A stretch of 64,000 nucleotides of DNA from Druceiella hillmani (taxonomy: Eukaryota > Arthropoda > Insecta > Lepidoptera > Hepialidae), in assembly GCA_039881145.1 (NCBI GenBank), contig JAYKKI010000156.1, positions 253,001 to 317,000 of the forward strand, written 5' to 3'. Below, in pieces: positions 49,309 through 60,800 of this stretch (positions are counted from its first letter, which is position 1; each line of letters starts with the position of its first letter). The translations under genes and the position numbers were made by a program. The notes under the pieces were generated by a model. The model was not told the origin of the DNA and did not search any database. It was given only the letters and a program-made list of their open reading frames with translations.

Positions 49309-49352
<44 letters not shown>
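48895..49352 (+). mobile_element. LINE 3' end: coding C-terminus, 3' UTR and (TA)n tail
   Basis: From 48963 one frame reads TTFYENSFTVQAIRLWNRLN and then CTRNSLSI before a stop, which is the conserved end of jockey/CR1-type reverse transcriptase proteins (S.TV.A.RLWN.LP). A UTR of about 160 bases follows, with 'catgtagcaatcagtccgcc' near its end, and then (TA)n at 49313-49352. The UTR is shared with the minus-strand copies at 21434-21860 and 50985-51250, so the TA tract is this family's tail. The copy is 5'-truncated. The minus-strand 83-codon frame over it is a shadow. Confidence 0.88.
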
Positions 49353-49355
<3 letters not shown>

Positions 49356-49955
49356 CGTGTGTAACATTTGAAGGGACATTTTTCGATGACCGTATTACAT
49401 ATATATTTATATAAAATCATTTTGAATACCAAATATAAGATGCGGAATATTTATAATACAGATATATTGTGTTTATTTAGGCTCCTGGAAATACGTGGTA
49501 TTGCAAATATTCTGTATCCAAATAAATTATTATATAGTTACACTTAATTTCACGACTTACGAAGAATACAGATATAAAGTTCACCGTTTTTTGTAGTACC
49601 GTTTTAAAAAATGTGTTGCAACCACGTTCTTCAAATCAAAAGAATTTTATAATTATTGTTAATTTTAATTCATGCATGTATGGAATATATATTATATGCC
49701 CGAATCGCTAGTTTTTATATTTTTAAAGTACGACGGGGTTTTACACGTTGTAATTAAATACAAAAAACGGAATTATTTATTAAAACGTATGAAAATAAAT
49801 CCTACGTTTGATGCTTAAAATATATGGCACAAGTCAAATCTGCTCTTCAAAGGTTCAAATCAAAATGAAGTTTCTGATTTTTTATGTAATTTCACCTGTC
49901 TGTAACGTAATTTTTCGAACTTCAAGCGAATTTGTCTTCTTTATGCAGACTCATT
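49353..49955. other. AT-rich non-coding DNA, nothing recognised
   Basis: No feature I can support between the LINE tail and the foldback element. Confidence 0.45.
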
Positions 49956-50198
49956 AAAGCTAGTGACATTAAAATGAAACTACGTGATGTAGTATTATTC
50001 CTACTTTCTTTAAATTATTTACCACAACCTAGGTTTCGTTGTATTACAACATCTTCAGGTTTGCTATTAGCAAAGAATCAAAAGAAATTAAGAAAGAATT
50101 TAAAGAAATTAAAAATAATACTATATCACGTAGTTTCATTTAATTGTGAATAATGAGTTTCTTCAAAATCGACGCCAAATATATCCCATGAAAGCTAG
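49956..50198 (+). mobile_element. Foldback element, copy 3
   Basis: It starts near 49970 ('aaaatgaaactacgtgatgt'), and the complementary arm ends near 50142 ('atatcacgtagtttcattt'). The arm middle is partly lost: the left arm keeps 'cctaggtttcgttgtattac', while the right arm is shortened to A-rich words. The tail 'aataatgagtttcttc', 'gacgccaaatatat' follows. AAAGCTAG at 49956 and 50191 flanks element plus tail, giving an apparent target duplication of at least 8 bp. The frame at 49932-50153 is an artefact. Confidence 0.88.
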
Positions 50199-50743
50199 CA
50201 ATTTTCCCACATCTACGTATTAAGGAATACGTGATTTTAAGCCCGTATAGCTTATTATTCTAATCTAACCCACCGGGAGAGACTGGCTACGCGACCTTCT
50301 TTAGTATTCACAAGTGAAAGGAATTAAAATCTCGCAACTAAAAGCAACCACGCAAGTGTTTGCGTTTAATTTGCTTTCAACACGCGAGCGGGCATTTAAA
50401 TTTTATACAGTTTATCGTTTTACGTAAATATATATAAAGCCATGGGTTTGAAAGGCGGCAACTCTTTGCAGGGGTAATTATGACTGTAACTATGTAAACA
50501 TTTCACTCGTTCAAATACGCTGAATCTAATGATGCTGTAGGCTTTTGACTGCCTCCTTTAGGTAGCACCTAGGAGTTTGTCTGGCATTACAAACAAATAA
50601 TGCGCTTAGTTTATTTCGGCTGCTCTTTGTTATGTATGTATGGGTATATGTCTGTATTGTGCTGAGATATTTTGACTTGTTTACCTTATTTTATATTACA
50701 GATAATTAATGGCATGTCGCTAAATTTGCGAAAGTAGCGACAT
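50199..50743. other. Non-coding with a GC-richer patch
   Basis: A patch at 50270-50400 ('acccaccgggagagactggc', 'aacacgcgagcgggc') is above the local GC level but has no frame or RNA I recognise. Confidence 0.35.
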
Positions 50744-50766
50744 TTATATATATATATATATATATT
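50744..50766. repeat. Short (TA)n microsatellite
   Basis: About 23 bp of TA. Confidence 0.95.
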
Positions 50767-50984
50767 TAATAATGCTTGTTGCTAATAATTGGAATTTTTT
50801 CATTAATAAATATAAACAAAATAGCAGGATAATTTGACAATAATATTAATCTTACTAAAAAATTGCTTGTTGAAAAAAGCATCTACACTTTTCTGTCAAG
50901 TTACAGCAGCCACAAAGACAAATTCGGACCTCCATTTTCTTTTTCATATTTATTTATTTCAAACTTTAACCTAAAAATAATGCA

Positions 50985-51250
50985 TACATTTGGCGGACTT
51001 ACTTCTAAATGACGAAATTCTTTCAGTCAACCACATTGATTTAATATGAAATTTTGTAATGTGGAAGACTGTGAAAGACCTAACCATACTGAATGAGAAA
51101 ATACAAAAATAAGAAAAAAATTAATAACTAAAAATATGAATATTGTTGGAAAAGAGAAAAAAAAAGGAAAGGGGAACAAAATGAAATAAGAAGGATAGGA
51201 CTATAAGATTATGAGACGAAGGATTTTTCAGGCGATCTTGGTAAGTTTAG
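50985..51250 (-). mobile_element. LINE 3' end on the minus strand (third copy)
   Basis: 'acatttggcggacttacttc', 'gtaatgtggaagactgtg', 'ctaaccatactgaatgag', 'gaatattgttgg', 'ggggaacaaaatgaaataag' and 'ttatgagacgaaggattttt' plus 'cagg' match the complement of 49080-49310. No (TA)n tail is attached, and the copy stops just inside the coding region. Confidence 0.8.
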
Positions 51251-51738
51251 TTTTTATTTCGCTAATTATTTAATTAATAAAGCATTATAGGTTAATTGTT
51301 CTTATTTTGGGAATATTGCAAAAATATTTATAAAATCTAACTTTGATTATTTGCCGTCATTTAGAACACGTTTGCAGAAGAAAACGAATATCGACACGAG
51401 TATTTGCTTAGCGAACATGATGTTAAATTCTTATGTAAAAATTAATTTGCACATTTTTAATTACAACGGAACCTCTTAATTATTAGGTTGTTACATTGGA
51501 AGGAGGTTATATTGATAATTAGAATATTTATATTATTTATAACAGTCCTTGTAAATAAATATACTATTTCTCTACACAACGTTATGTCAAATGAAATCAG
51601 GATAAATACATCGATTTGCTTCACCAACTCACGTCGACTTGCTGTCAGCAATACCGTCTGCGGGCTGCACTCTCTTGGCTGTACACTCGTTGCCAAAGTT
51701 TTAAACGCAGCGAAAGTACTTTAGCGTATTTTTTAAAG

Positions 51739-51750
51739 TATATACATGTA

Positions 51751-51801
<51 letters not shown>
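51739..51801. repeat. (TA)n then (TG)n compound microsatellite
   Basis: A TA tract with 'catgtata' steps passes directly into about ten TG units at 51781-51801. The frames on both strands across it are artefacts. Sequence from 51251 to 51738 and from 51802 to 52303 holds nothing I recognise. Confidence 0.95.
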
Positions 51802-52303
51802 TTAAATGTAAAACATAAAAATTGTTGCAATGAAAAGTACATATCAACATAAGTTTAATTTTACCGTAAAGTTCCTGGTAAAATAATTAATAAAAATCCG
51901 TAAAACATACAGGTTATTTGTAAAAACGGTAGATTTTTTCTGTTTAGTTTCTCTTGAAACAAAAATTATTCATAATATTGAGAAAAGACAAAACATATTT
52001 AAGACTATGTAAAATATGATAAGGTAAAAATTACAAAAGTACCAAGTACATGAATCAATGGGGTGAATGAGTTAGATATTAATGAATGTGTTGACACTGG
52101 CGTCCCGTTGTCACTACTAATTGAGTTTAAGTGTGGGATATCATAGATAAATAGAAACAATGCATAAAACATATAATTGGAAATACAGAACGATATTATC
52201 AGCTGATATTTTCAAAAGCAATTAATAATAACAAGCATCATACAGTATTTATTGTGTTTGTGGTAATATTATATTCACAGTTAAGTGAAAAGTTTACTGT
52301 TAT

Positions 52304-52308
52304 AATAT

Positions 52309-52388
<80 letters not shown>
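52304..52388. repeat. (TA)n microsatellite
   Basis: About 85 bp of TA, preceded by 'tacatgtata'. Flanks do not match the LINE 3' end. Confidence 0.97.
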
Positions 52389-52689
52389 CTTGTATCCAAT
52401 AAAATGGTGTTTATCGTAATATCGTAGACTTTTTTGTACAAATAATTTAATTAATATTCGCATATTGAATCAAAGGCTAACATCAAAATCAAGGCTTGTT
52501 TTATAAGTCAGATTAATCCTAGTGTAGAGAAGGAAAATCGGTTTATAACATATGTATCTTCAGGACCCGCGTATGAAATTGATCCAGTTTCAGAACGTGT
52601 AAAGCAAAAAAAAAATAATCTCTCCGACACTCTTCACGACAATGTTTTAAATTGTATTCAAGTTTTTAAATTGAAATCGATTTGGCATT

Positions 52690-53245
52690 AACATCGATTT
52701 CTGATACCAATCATTCATATTCATTTTACTGACGACATAGTGATTCTGACAAAATCAGCTGACGATAGTCGTGCATTACTCAGGGGTCAAAGCAGATTTT
52801 TCCAACATATTTGTCTCAAAATGAACGTGGAGAAAACAAATATCATGTCTATTGTTCACATTGTACATGTAGGGAATTCTACTATACATGTTGGGAATTC
52901 TACTATCAAAATTACTGGCCAAAGAAATTAGTTGGAAATTTCAAATCGACCTGGCAGAATTTGGAAGACTACCATATCTTCTCGTCCAAAATACCTCGGT
53001 GTTTGAAGGGGAAAATCCATAATCAATATGTATCATCACTGTTGAGCACAGATGTCAGACGTGGCGGCCACGTACCGGAAGACGCGGAATCGGATAACTC
53101 ACCTTTAAGTGAACACGTGGTCGCGAAAAACCGTTGAATATATGCGGTGCGGACTCGATCTTTTTAGGAATCTATTGTGGATCGCCTCTGTTCAGCAATG
53201 GAAAACTAGCGGCTGGTGACGAGGATGATAAATATAATCTTGAAA
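52690..53245 (+). pseudogene. RTE-type LINE reverse transcriptase and 3' end, decayed
   Basis: The frame at 52725 reads FTDDIVILTKSADD, the catalytic FADD box of RTE-like reverse transcriptases with A changed to T but both aspartates kept. LKMNVEKTNIMS follows, the usual thumb signature, then an in-frame 21-bp duplication giving HVGNSTI twice (about 52866-52907). EISWKFQIDLAEFGRL at about 52925 is followed by a frame change to IFSSKIPRCLKGKIHNQYV, which fits the family's FSSKIPQCLK region. The DNA then follows the RTE 3' end: 'cgtggcggccacgtaccgg', 'aaaaaccgttga', 'ctgttcagcaatgg' and 'gctggtgacgaggatgataa' near 53238, where 'gctgatgatgatgatga' is usual. Everything upstream of motif C is missing. 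It is 5'-truncated and dead. Confidence 0.88.
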
Positions 53246-53702
53246 TGATTAGATATTTATTTCTTTATGACCTTTTTAACAGTAAATTATTATTGAGAAT
53301 ATACACTTTAACTTATCCTACAGACCCAATTATTCTATCGAACTAATTTTTACAAAAATGTATAATTTATTTGTCAATTCATCCGCACCCAACTCGGAAT
53401 TAAAAAAAATAATTTAATTATAGTAAAGTCAGTGCATAACAATTATTTCTTCTACCACGCATCACTCATATCGTGAGTTCTCTTGGTGGAATTTTATATG
53501 GTACTATAAACTATAGGCAAAATTTCTGTAAAGAAATTTCGTTCTATATAAAATTACTTCTTAAAAAAAATTTCAAGAATTGTTTCCCAAAATAGAAGAG
53601 GAGGTCGTGAATATTAGGAAATTATTAAATATTTATTGTTTAGTACCATTTTCTGCCTCAAAATTGCCAGATATCTTTTATTGCATTTACATTTTTGATA
53701 CC

Positions 53703-53740
53703 TTTTTCTTATTTTCGTTACTAAATGAAAATAAGAAAAA
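53703..53740. repeat. Perfect 14-bp hairpin
   Basis: TTTTTCTTATTTTC and GAAAATAAGAAAAA pair perfectly around a 10-base loop. It lies within an 87-codon frame (53580-53843) that I do not regard as a gene. Confidence 0.7.
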
Positions 53741-53769
53741 TGACATGGGATATGTTCTAGTAACTGGTA

Positions 53770-54070
53770 CAAAAATTACCATCGATATATCAGTTTGTGA
53801 ACGAGCTTACAACGCTTTCGGAAATCTCGACATTCGCAAATGAACGGAGAACGAAATGAAGAGTGAAATGGCATCGCTCCTTCACGTGACGAGCGAGTAA
53901 TTGCACTGTGATGGTGACGATTTTTCCGCTCTCTCCAAGTAGTAATGCCGGCAGCGATCTGGTGCGCCCCACCGTACTGAGTCTCCAACATGGGATGCAG
54001 CCGAATGCATTTTGTAGATGCATTTTCGGAGTGGAATTTCCTGGAGGAAAGCAGTTAGGTTGATGTGCAC
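53770..54070 (-). other. GC-rich island with overlapping frames, unassigned
   Basis: Three overlapping minus-strand frames (53776-54070) and the + strand end of another lie in a patch far less AT-rich than its surroundings ('gccggcagcgatctggtgcg', 'ccccaccgtactgagtctcc'). It looks like a transposon or exon fragment, but I do not recognise the protein in any frame. One frame may be an old coding scrap; open frames in several registers are expected when stops are rare in GC-rich DNA. Confidence 0.35.
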
Positions 54071-54569
54071 TCTTATATGTGAGTTTTATTTTGTAAACAT
54101 AAAAAAAATAATTACAGATAGCTATTATGTCTATGTTTCAGTATGTGTGTAAATGCTGGTGAAAAACTTAGTTAAACAATTACACTTTCAGATGGTCTAA
54201 AATCAAAAAAATATCTAAACATTTTATACATAAAATGACATGTACATACATTTGTCATGAAATACATTTTATGCCTGTTTAATCATTTTAGTTCACGGTA
54301 TTTACTTCTAATTTATATCTTAGATTAACATAAAACACTCATTTAACAAATTTTTTTAAAATAAGTTCTATTTGTAAAAAACTAATCATAATCCCACAAT
54401 ATTTATGAATAGGCTATAATATACAATTAGTACTAAACTAAAAGAACGTGAAAACTCCTGACTTAAATGTATTTATCTTATAACAGAGAATTCAAATGAT
54501 ACTGGAAACGTTTCGAATATAACGTAATGCTCAATAGCTTAATACTATATACTGTATAATGATAGTTGA

Positions 54570-54815
54570 ACCGAATGCACCTTGTAATGCTCGTTAAATC
54601 TTATACATGTGTTCTCAGTCCTATTGATTTTACCTTAACGTTAATATTGCTTTATTTCTAGGAAGACTCGACGACTTTGCTCGACGACTATAAGTGTTCA
54701 ATTCACATAATTACGATGAAGAGAATGCACCGTACCCTGCTCGTTATGCCTTGTACATGGATTCATAGTCCAATTGTTTTATAAAGGTTTATTTTTAAAA
54801 AGACTTCATTTGATT
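54570..54815. repeat. Two diverged tandem units, about 150 bp offset
   Basis: Unit 1 has 'ccgaatgcaccttgtaatgc', 'tcgttaaatcttatacatgt', 'cagtcctattg' and 'ctaggaagact'. Unit 2 has 'gagaatgcaccgtaccctgc', 'tcgttatgccttgtacatgg', 'tagtccaattg' and 'aaaaagact'. Order and spacing agree. Confidence 0.65.
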
Positions 54816-57424
54816 GCACAATAGCTATCGCGTTCTACCCAATAATCCCAATAACAATAGCTAACGTGTTAAACTATAGATAACGACTGAGTTGTTTAAC
54901 ATTTCGGTATCGAGATTACATTTTTGTATTTTAGAGACTCGCATTGAAATCAGAGTTAAATGGTACGAACCATGAACCATAAATCCTATTTTAAATTTAC
55001 CACTTTATTATACTACTTTATTGCAATCAAGGTCATGCAGTGATACCCCGATTTAAATGAATTTGTTCGTTAGGCTAGTGGCTTATGTAACAGATTGGAA
55101 CTTGCACGTATGGACCTAGCGCCGGTGTGTATTTATGGTTAATATTTATTTCATTTCACATTCCTTTTTAAATAATTAAAAGCTTTAGTATTTTATTATT
55201 TCATTGTTTTTTTTTTAATAATTTATTTCTGTTACGAGTCAACAGATTTAGTGAGAATGACTTTATTTGGTCAAATAAATAATATAAAATTGGTGAAAAC
55301 AATATTTCTCTAAACAAAATTACGCGTTCCTTTTTACATTCCTGATGCTAAGATCGGTATCCACCTTCAAAATTCCTGAGATGTTGAGACAGAAATTTTA
55401 ATACCCAGATTAATACCCTAGTCACAGTTGTTTTATTTAAAAACTGTTAAATGTTGGAATTTCAACTTAGGCACAATAAATGATCTTATCAACACACTTA
55501 TTTCTCAATAGCATAAACTTATATGTATTTGCCCATGAATTTTGGACTTGGCAAATTTCGTTTCATTTTTTTGCTTTCGATCGTGTGCGAAGTTATAGGG
55601 ATTCCAAAACAATTTTTTTCTAAATTTTGTATAATATAATACTATAGATATTGTAAATATGGATCGTAAGTCTCGATGCATACATAGCCATGCCTTCTTC
55701 TGAATTATGGAAACGGTTCAATTGTGGAATATGACTGTAAGAAAAGTGTTAAAAAAACATATATGTATATATACCATAAAAATTTACGTATTGGAAAATG
55801 TTCACATTATATTATAATATATTTCTCTAGTTGAGTTTGAAGAAATTATAGTACGATTTGGTACCAATGTATATATTAATTCTTGTGTCGACAAAGACAA
55901 ATCCACTCGTTTTCTATACCAAAGTTGGGTAATTTTGCTAGTTTTCTGTATGATTTAATTTTTATTTAAATTTTGAAATTTTTATTGGATTAAACAATTT
56001 TAAAGTTTTTGCTTTCAATATTGAATAGAAATATTTTCGTCAAAGGACTTCCCAAAATATTAATTGTTTAAATATGGGTCCAACAGCTTATGCTACAAAT
56101 ATGCAGTTTCTAATTAATTGACCGAGGTGGAGTATCCTGCATATATTTGTATGACTATTAATAATATTTGTAAAATTTATATTTTATTTACAGTCAATAT
56201 GGACTCACAGACAAATATTTCAAAAATAATAAATGCTATCTTTTTAATGGTGAATTTTATTTATACTTTCCAAATAACAATAAAAAATGGAGAAGAAATC
56301 ACATTTTAAATGTTAGAAGTTTTTACAGACGGATACTGGTAAATGGAAATTTTAGTAATTTTTTCATGTTTCCATTCTAATTTATTTTAGAATGAATGGA
56401 AGGGAATTTCCATTTTTATTATTTAGTTAAAAATATGTTCCAGAGAACTTTCTACTATAGAAATAACTGTGTGTTTCATGGCCCCCCTGTCATATTACTC
56501 CATATGCTATGAATTGAGACTTTCGTACCGTATCTATATTTAGATAAAAATTCAGCTCTCTATATTACCTAGTTTCTCAGAAAATAGGTTACAACATTAA
56601 AATAGATAGAGGAACAGAGGAACACTGAATTGGATCCATAAATATTTGTTTTTTTTTTAATTTCCTTACAAAACACTAAAAAAAACTATAAAGTAGTTTA
56701 ATAAAAAAATGAAAATGCGTAGATTTTTCTTATAAAATCTCTAATTTTATTAAAATTTATAATATACCTGTCATTTATTAATTTTCGCTCCCTAATTCAC
56801 TAAACAAGCAAGGCCGTTTTATTTTAGAAATTTCCTTTTTTTTCTAATTGCGACAACGACCTATTTCGACGAAATAATATTCGTCTGTTCAGGCCGAATT
56901 TACATATAAAAAAAGTAATAAAAACACAATATTTCCTATTAAACAATTTGTTTATATGCGGAAATTTGGGTTAACTTTTTTGTAGGAAAAGCTTTATATT
57001 TGATTCGTTCTCGCATTTAGTTAATACGTTTAATATCTGAGGTTTACTCTATTCAGCTAGTTTATCGCCAGTAGGTTACATTACCCGGTCATTGAGGTTA
57101 ATGTTTTACTTATTTGATTAAATTTGTGCTTTAAATATGATATTTTAGGCATGTGTATTTATCTGGGTAATATATTTTCTTGCTTTTAAAATAAACATTT
57201 AACTGAATTAAATTTTTTTTCGTAATATTTTATACATCTGTTTTTTCATATATGTAACTTATTTTTTTGAATAATTATGAATATAACGTAGCATATAAAA
57301 TAGAACTTGTTGCATTAAATTTTCAAACCTATTAGGAATGAAAATAATTAATAGTTAAATTGTTCTCATCCATCGTCAAATTTTTACTATTTTCCCTTTT
57401 TTAATAATAAAATTAAATGCAATA
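54816..57424. other. AT-rich non-coding DNA, nothing recognised
   Basis: No supported gene. A small inverted word pair 'tttcgacgaaa' lies near 56866. The frame at 56118-56309 has no motif. Confidence 0.45.
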
Positions 57425-57700
57425 ATGAATCCTGGTCGCTTTTACCATAATGCGGTATCCATTTCTGTGTCACTAACAATACTCAATAACAACAATAATG
57501 GCGAGTACACCACAAATTCGATTCCATTTGTTAAAAGTATAATGGTTATGGCAGAGTCGCTGGACGCACTTGGTGCTGGGATTGGATATTGTTGCTGGGA
57601 AACTCTTCCTAGGTCCCTCAGCATTGAACCTGGACAGAGTTTCTCAGTAACAAAATGTACACGGACAAAACAAAAATAACGTCTAACGTCCATATAGTAG
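57425..57700. other. GC-richer patch with open frames on both strands
   Basis: Frames of 84 codons (+, 57425-57679) and 83 codons (-, 57442-57693) overlap almost completely. The minus-strand protein is hydrophobic at its C-terminal end; the plus one contains LNNNNNGEYTTNSIPF. I recognise neither. A coding exon or transposon fragment is possible because the base composition is unlike the flanks, but there is no direct evidence. Confidence 0.3.
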
Positions 57701-57960
57701 CTATACCTGTATTTCTTGGATATGCTACCCTCGAAGTCGTTAACAAGTGTTTACCTAGAACAAACTGTCAAATTAGGGAAATAAAATTTTGAGGACGAAG
57801 TCAACCGCAGAATCCAATTCGGCTCAGTAGCTGTTCGGGAGTTCAAAATATCCTAGTGTTTAAAGGCAAAAGCCTTCAAGCAGCGTGTGTTACTGTGGCG
57901 ACATATGAAATTATAACTTGGCTTCTTGAATCTCTAGAAAAAAGAATTATTGGTTCCGCT

Positions 57961-58905
57961 TTGGTTTGGTCCCCTAAAGTTGGGTTTGGTTGAGTTGATT
58001 TGGGTTGGATTGGGTTGGGTTGTGTTGTTGTTTGATGTGTTGGTTTGGGTTGGGTTTTATTTTTATTTTGTTATTATTTTGGGTTATGTTTTTATTAGTT
58101 GGGATTGAGTTGGGTTTGCTTTTGTTTAACTTGTTTGGGTTGAGTTTGCTTGTGGGTGGGTTTGATCGTGTTGGTGTGGATTGGTTTAAATTTGCTTTTC
58201 ATTGGACTGGGCTGGCTGAGCTGGCCTGGTTCGAGCTGGGTTTGCACTGGGTTGGGTTTGGTTTCCTTTGAATAGGGTTTAGTTAGATTGTATAGGACTT
58301 TGAGTTAGACTTTTTAAATGTATTTTGAGTTGTATTGGGTTTGGTTTGGATTATGTTGAGTTTACCGTGGATTGGGTCGGGTTGCGTTGCGTTGCAACGA
58401 TTCGGGTTAGCTTTATACTGGGTTGGGTTGGATTGATTTGCGTTGGTTTTGCTTTGGTTTGTGTTGAGTTTGGCCCTGTTTGGGTTTGGGTTGAATAGGG
58501 TTACTTTGAGTTTCCTTTGAGTTACGCTGAGTTGGGTTTGGTTTCATGGAGTTGCTTTGAGTTGGGTTGCTTAGGATTGTGTTGGGTTTGGTTGGGTTGT
58601 GTTGAATTGAGTTGCATTGAATTGGATTGGGATGGGTTGGTTTGGGCTGAGTTAGGTAGGTTTGGGTTGGGTTAGGTTGCGTTGGGTTGCATTTTGTTCG
58701 GTTGAGTTTTCTTTAGTTTGGGTGGGATTGAATTTGCTTTGAACTGGATTAGGTCGAATTATATTGAGTTGTATTGGGTAGGATTAGATTTAGTTATGTT
58801 GACTTGGGTTGGATTAATTTGAATTTGCTTTTGGTCAATTTGTGTTGTGTTTTGTTTGGTTGGGTTGGATTGAGTCGGGTTTGCTTTGAGGTGAGCTGAG
58901 TTCAC
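57961..58905 (+). repeat. Degenerate GGGTT pentamer tract, strongly G/T-strand-biased
   Basis: For about 945 bases the + strand is almost only G and T, made of GGGTT steps with variants GGATT, GAGTT, GTGTT, TGCTT and occasional GTTAG. Runs such as 'ggattgggttgggttgtgtt' near 58003 show the 5-base period directly. It begins abruptly after 'ccgctttggtttggtcccct' and ends abruptly at 'gaggtgagctgagttcact'. The 88-codon frame 58005-58271 is a translation of it. It may be an interstitial telomere-like or minisatellite tract. Confidence 0.92.
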
Positions 58906-60354
58906 TATTGTGAACGCAGATACACTATAAATCTTATATTTATTTACAATGTATCGAGTAAGTAGGCACTTCTTTATTATTGTTGTACTAACAAAAACAA
59001 ACGTATTTTCTTTTAAAAAATATTAAATACGCATATGAGCTGATTGAGGAGAGTGATTCCAATGAAACAAAAATGTAATATTACTTCAAATTAGCCCCTA
59101 GAGTTTTCAAAAAGACTCTATTCAATTGGGTAAGTCATTTTTACGTGATGCATATTCAAACACATAAAGAGACAAAAATTCCAGAGATTTTATTTTGTTT
59201 TCATTAAATCATTTTTTCATAAATAATTTCAATGCACAGCACGTTAATTCTACAGTTTTACCTTGTATTTGTGGATATTAAGTATTGACATATATCTCTA
59301 AAGGCTGCAGTTTGAAGTTAATACCGTAGACGGATCAACAATGAAGGAGGAATGGTGAAACCAATGCTATATTATTGCTGTTAATGGGTTTACATCTTAT
59401 CAAAATATTGACATATCATGGCCCATTGTTGATTTGTGGTTTTTCCATTAACAAATACTTATGACTGGCTGAATATTACTTAATATAAATGCATGAATAA
59501 AAAAATTTGCCCTATACTACGTATACTCTCGAAAATTTAGAAATATCTTTGATTAAGATATCTGTGGAAAATCTATGATGGATGGTGCGTTTGTAGTTTA
59601 TATGCTTATGTAAGACCCATCGAATAGTCTTAATATCAACTGTCATCTTTTTATACTCCCTTATGTATTGTCTGACCCCTTATTGGATTTAGTTGTTTTA
59701 ATTAAATCTGCTTTAAACTAGATAATTGTGGTATCATTTTTATATACTTTTCCCTAATTACTAGTAACAAAATCTAATATTTCATAATCTTGTCACGTTA
59801 ATGTGTCATCTAGTAAAGGAGCATATCGGCCATGAAAGTTTTCAATAAATTTATATCTTTAGACTGAAAATACACAATATTTTCTTTACCATAACTTTAT
59901 CCGCAAAGACTTTTTAAACATTGTCTTGTGTTCACTCTGCGATATACCTATATTGAAATGCGTAACGTGTTCTGTGCTTGGATTGTGTGAAATTACTTAA
60001 AGAAGAACGAGTTAAATTTAAACAGATTAATGGAAATGATATGTTTGTTTTAATATTGGAATGGACTCTTTTTGATGGAATTATTATTATTCACAAAAAT
60101 GTCAAAGTTTTGAAATGCTATGTCATATAAGTAACACAAAATATTGACAGAACAAAATAAACTATTAGGTCTATACGAAGGTGGCAACGAAAAATTTTAC
60201 AAATGGTCAGTTTTAATAATGGTAATAAAAAATTTATTCGACTTTCGGAAATTGTACTATTGGGTAATTCATTCAAATGTTTCATCATTAGCTTTAATTT
60301 ATGATATTTATTTAAAAATTTGCGGTTATTGAAAATTGTGTGATTCGCCTCAAA
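58906..60354. other. AT-rich non-coding DNA, nothing recognised
   Basis: No gene recognised. The minus-strand frame 60118-60381 and the + frame 60144-60332 oppose each other just before the mariner remnant and are unassigned. Confidence 0.45.
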
Positions 60355-60800
60355 ATGAATTTTACACGAGAAAATCTTCATTCGATGATTCTTTATGTTT
60401 TGTTAATCTCAATCAATAGCAAAACTACTGTCGATTTTTATTGGTCTTTTATGATGAAGCCTTATCCTACGCTACGATTTACAACTCGTTTAATGGGTTC
60501 AAGGGCGGTAGTGCAAATCTCAGTGAAGATCTGCGTCAGGGACATTCCCAGAAATAACCACTGAGTGTAACATCAATGCTGTACTGCTCATGATAAAAAC
60601 TGACAATGGAGTAACTATCTACAAATTTTTGCAAGTTTAGGTAATATGTAATTTCCTGTACCGAAATTAGGTACGGGAAATTCTATATGCATATTTAAGC
60701 GTCAGGAAGCTTTGTGCCAAGTGGATACCTCACGATTTCACCGACGTTAACAACCATAGTCAGGTTAAATGATGTGGCGAAATGTTTGAGAACGTATTCG
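60355..60800 (+). pseudogene. mariner-family transposase, N-terminal part, decayed
   Basis: Mariner transposases bind their terminal repeats with an N-terminal helix-turn-helix pair and cut with a DD34D catalytic core. The probable start at 60355 reads MNFTRENLHSMILY, fitting the first helix. A change of frame leads to NLNQ, stop, and then DEALSYATIYNSFNGFKGG and SANLSEDLRQGHSQ, the linker that in this family reads like (GDEAPS..TIYNWF.EF.RGR..L.DDLREGRP). Another frame gives TTECNINAVLLMIKTD, then RKLCAKWIPHDFTD at about 60705, the WVPH/WIPHNLT motif, and the similarity ends near 60800. The catalytic domain is absent. Between the two last pieces sits a hairpin (60651-60662 with 60670-60681) that replaces the expected text. 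At least three frames are used, so it is dead. Confidence 0.9.

Noticed and set aside
58005..58271. 88-codon hydrophobic frame rich in W, G, L and F
   Set aside because: It is a translation of the GGGTT tract; the frame is open only because the strand nearly lacks A and C.
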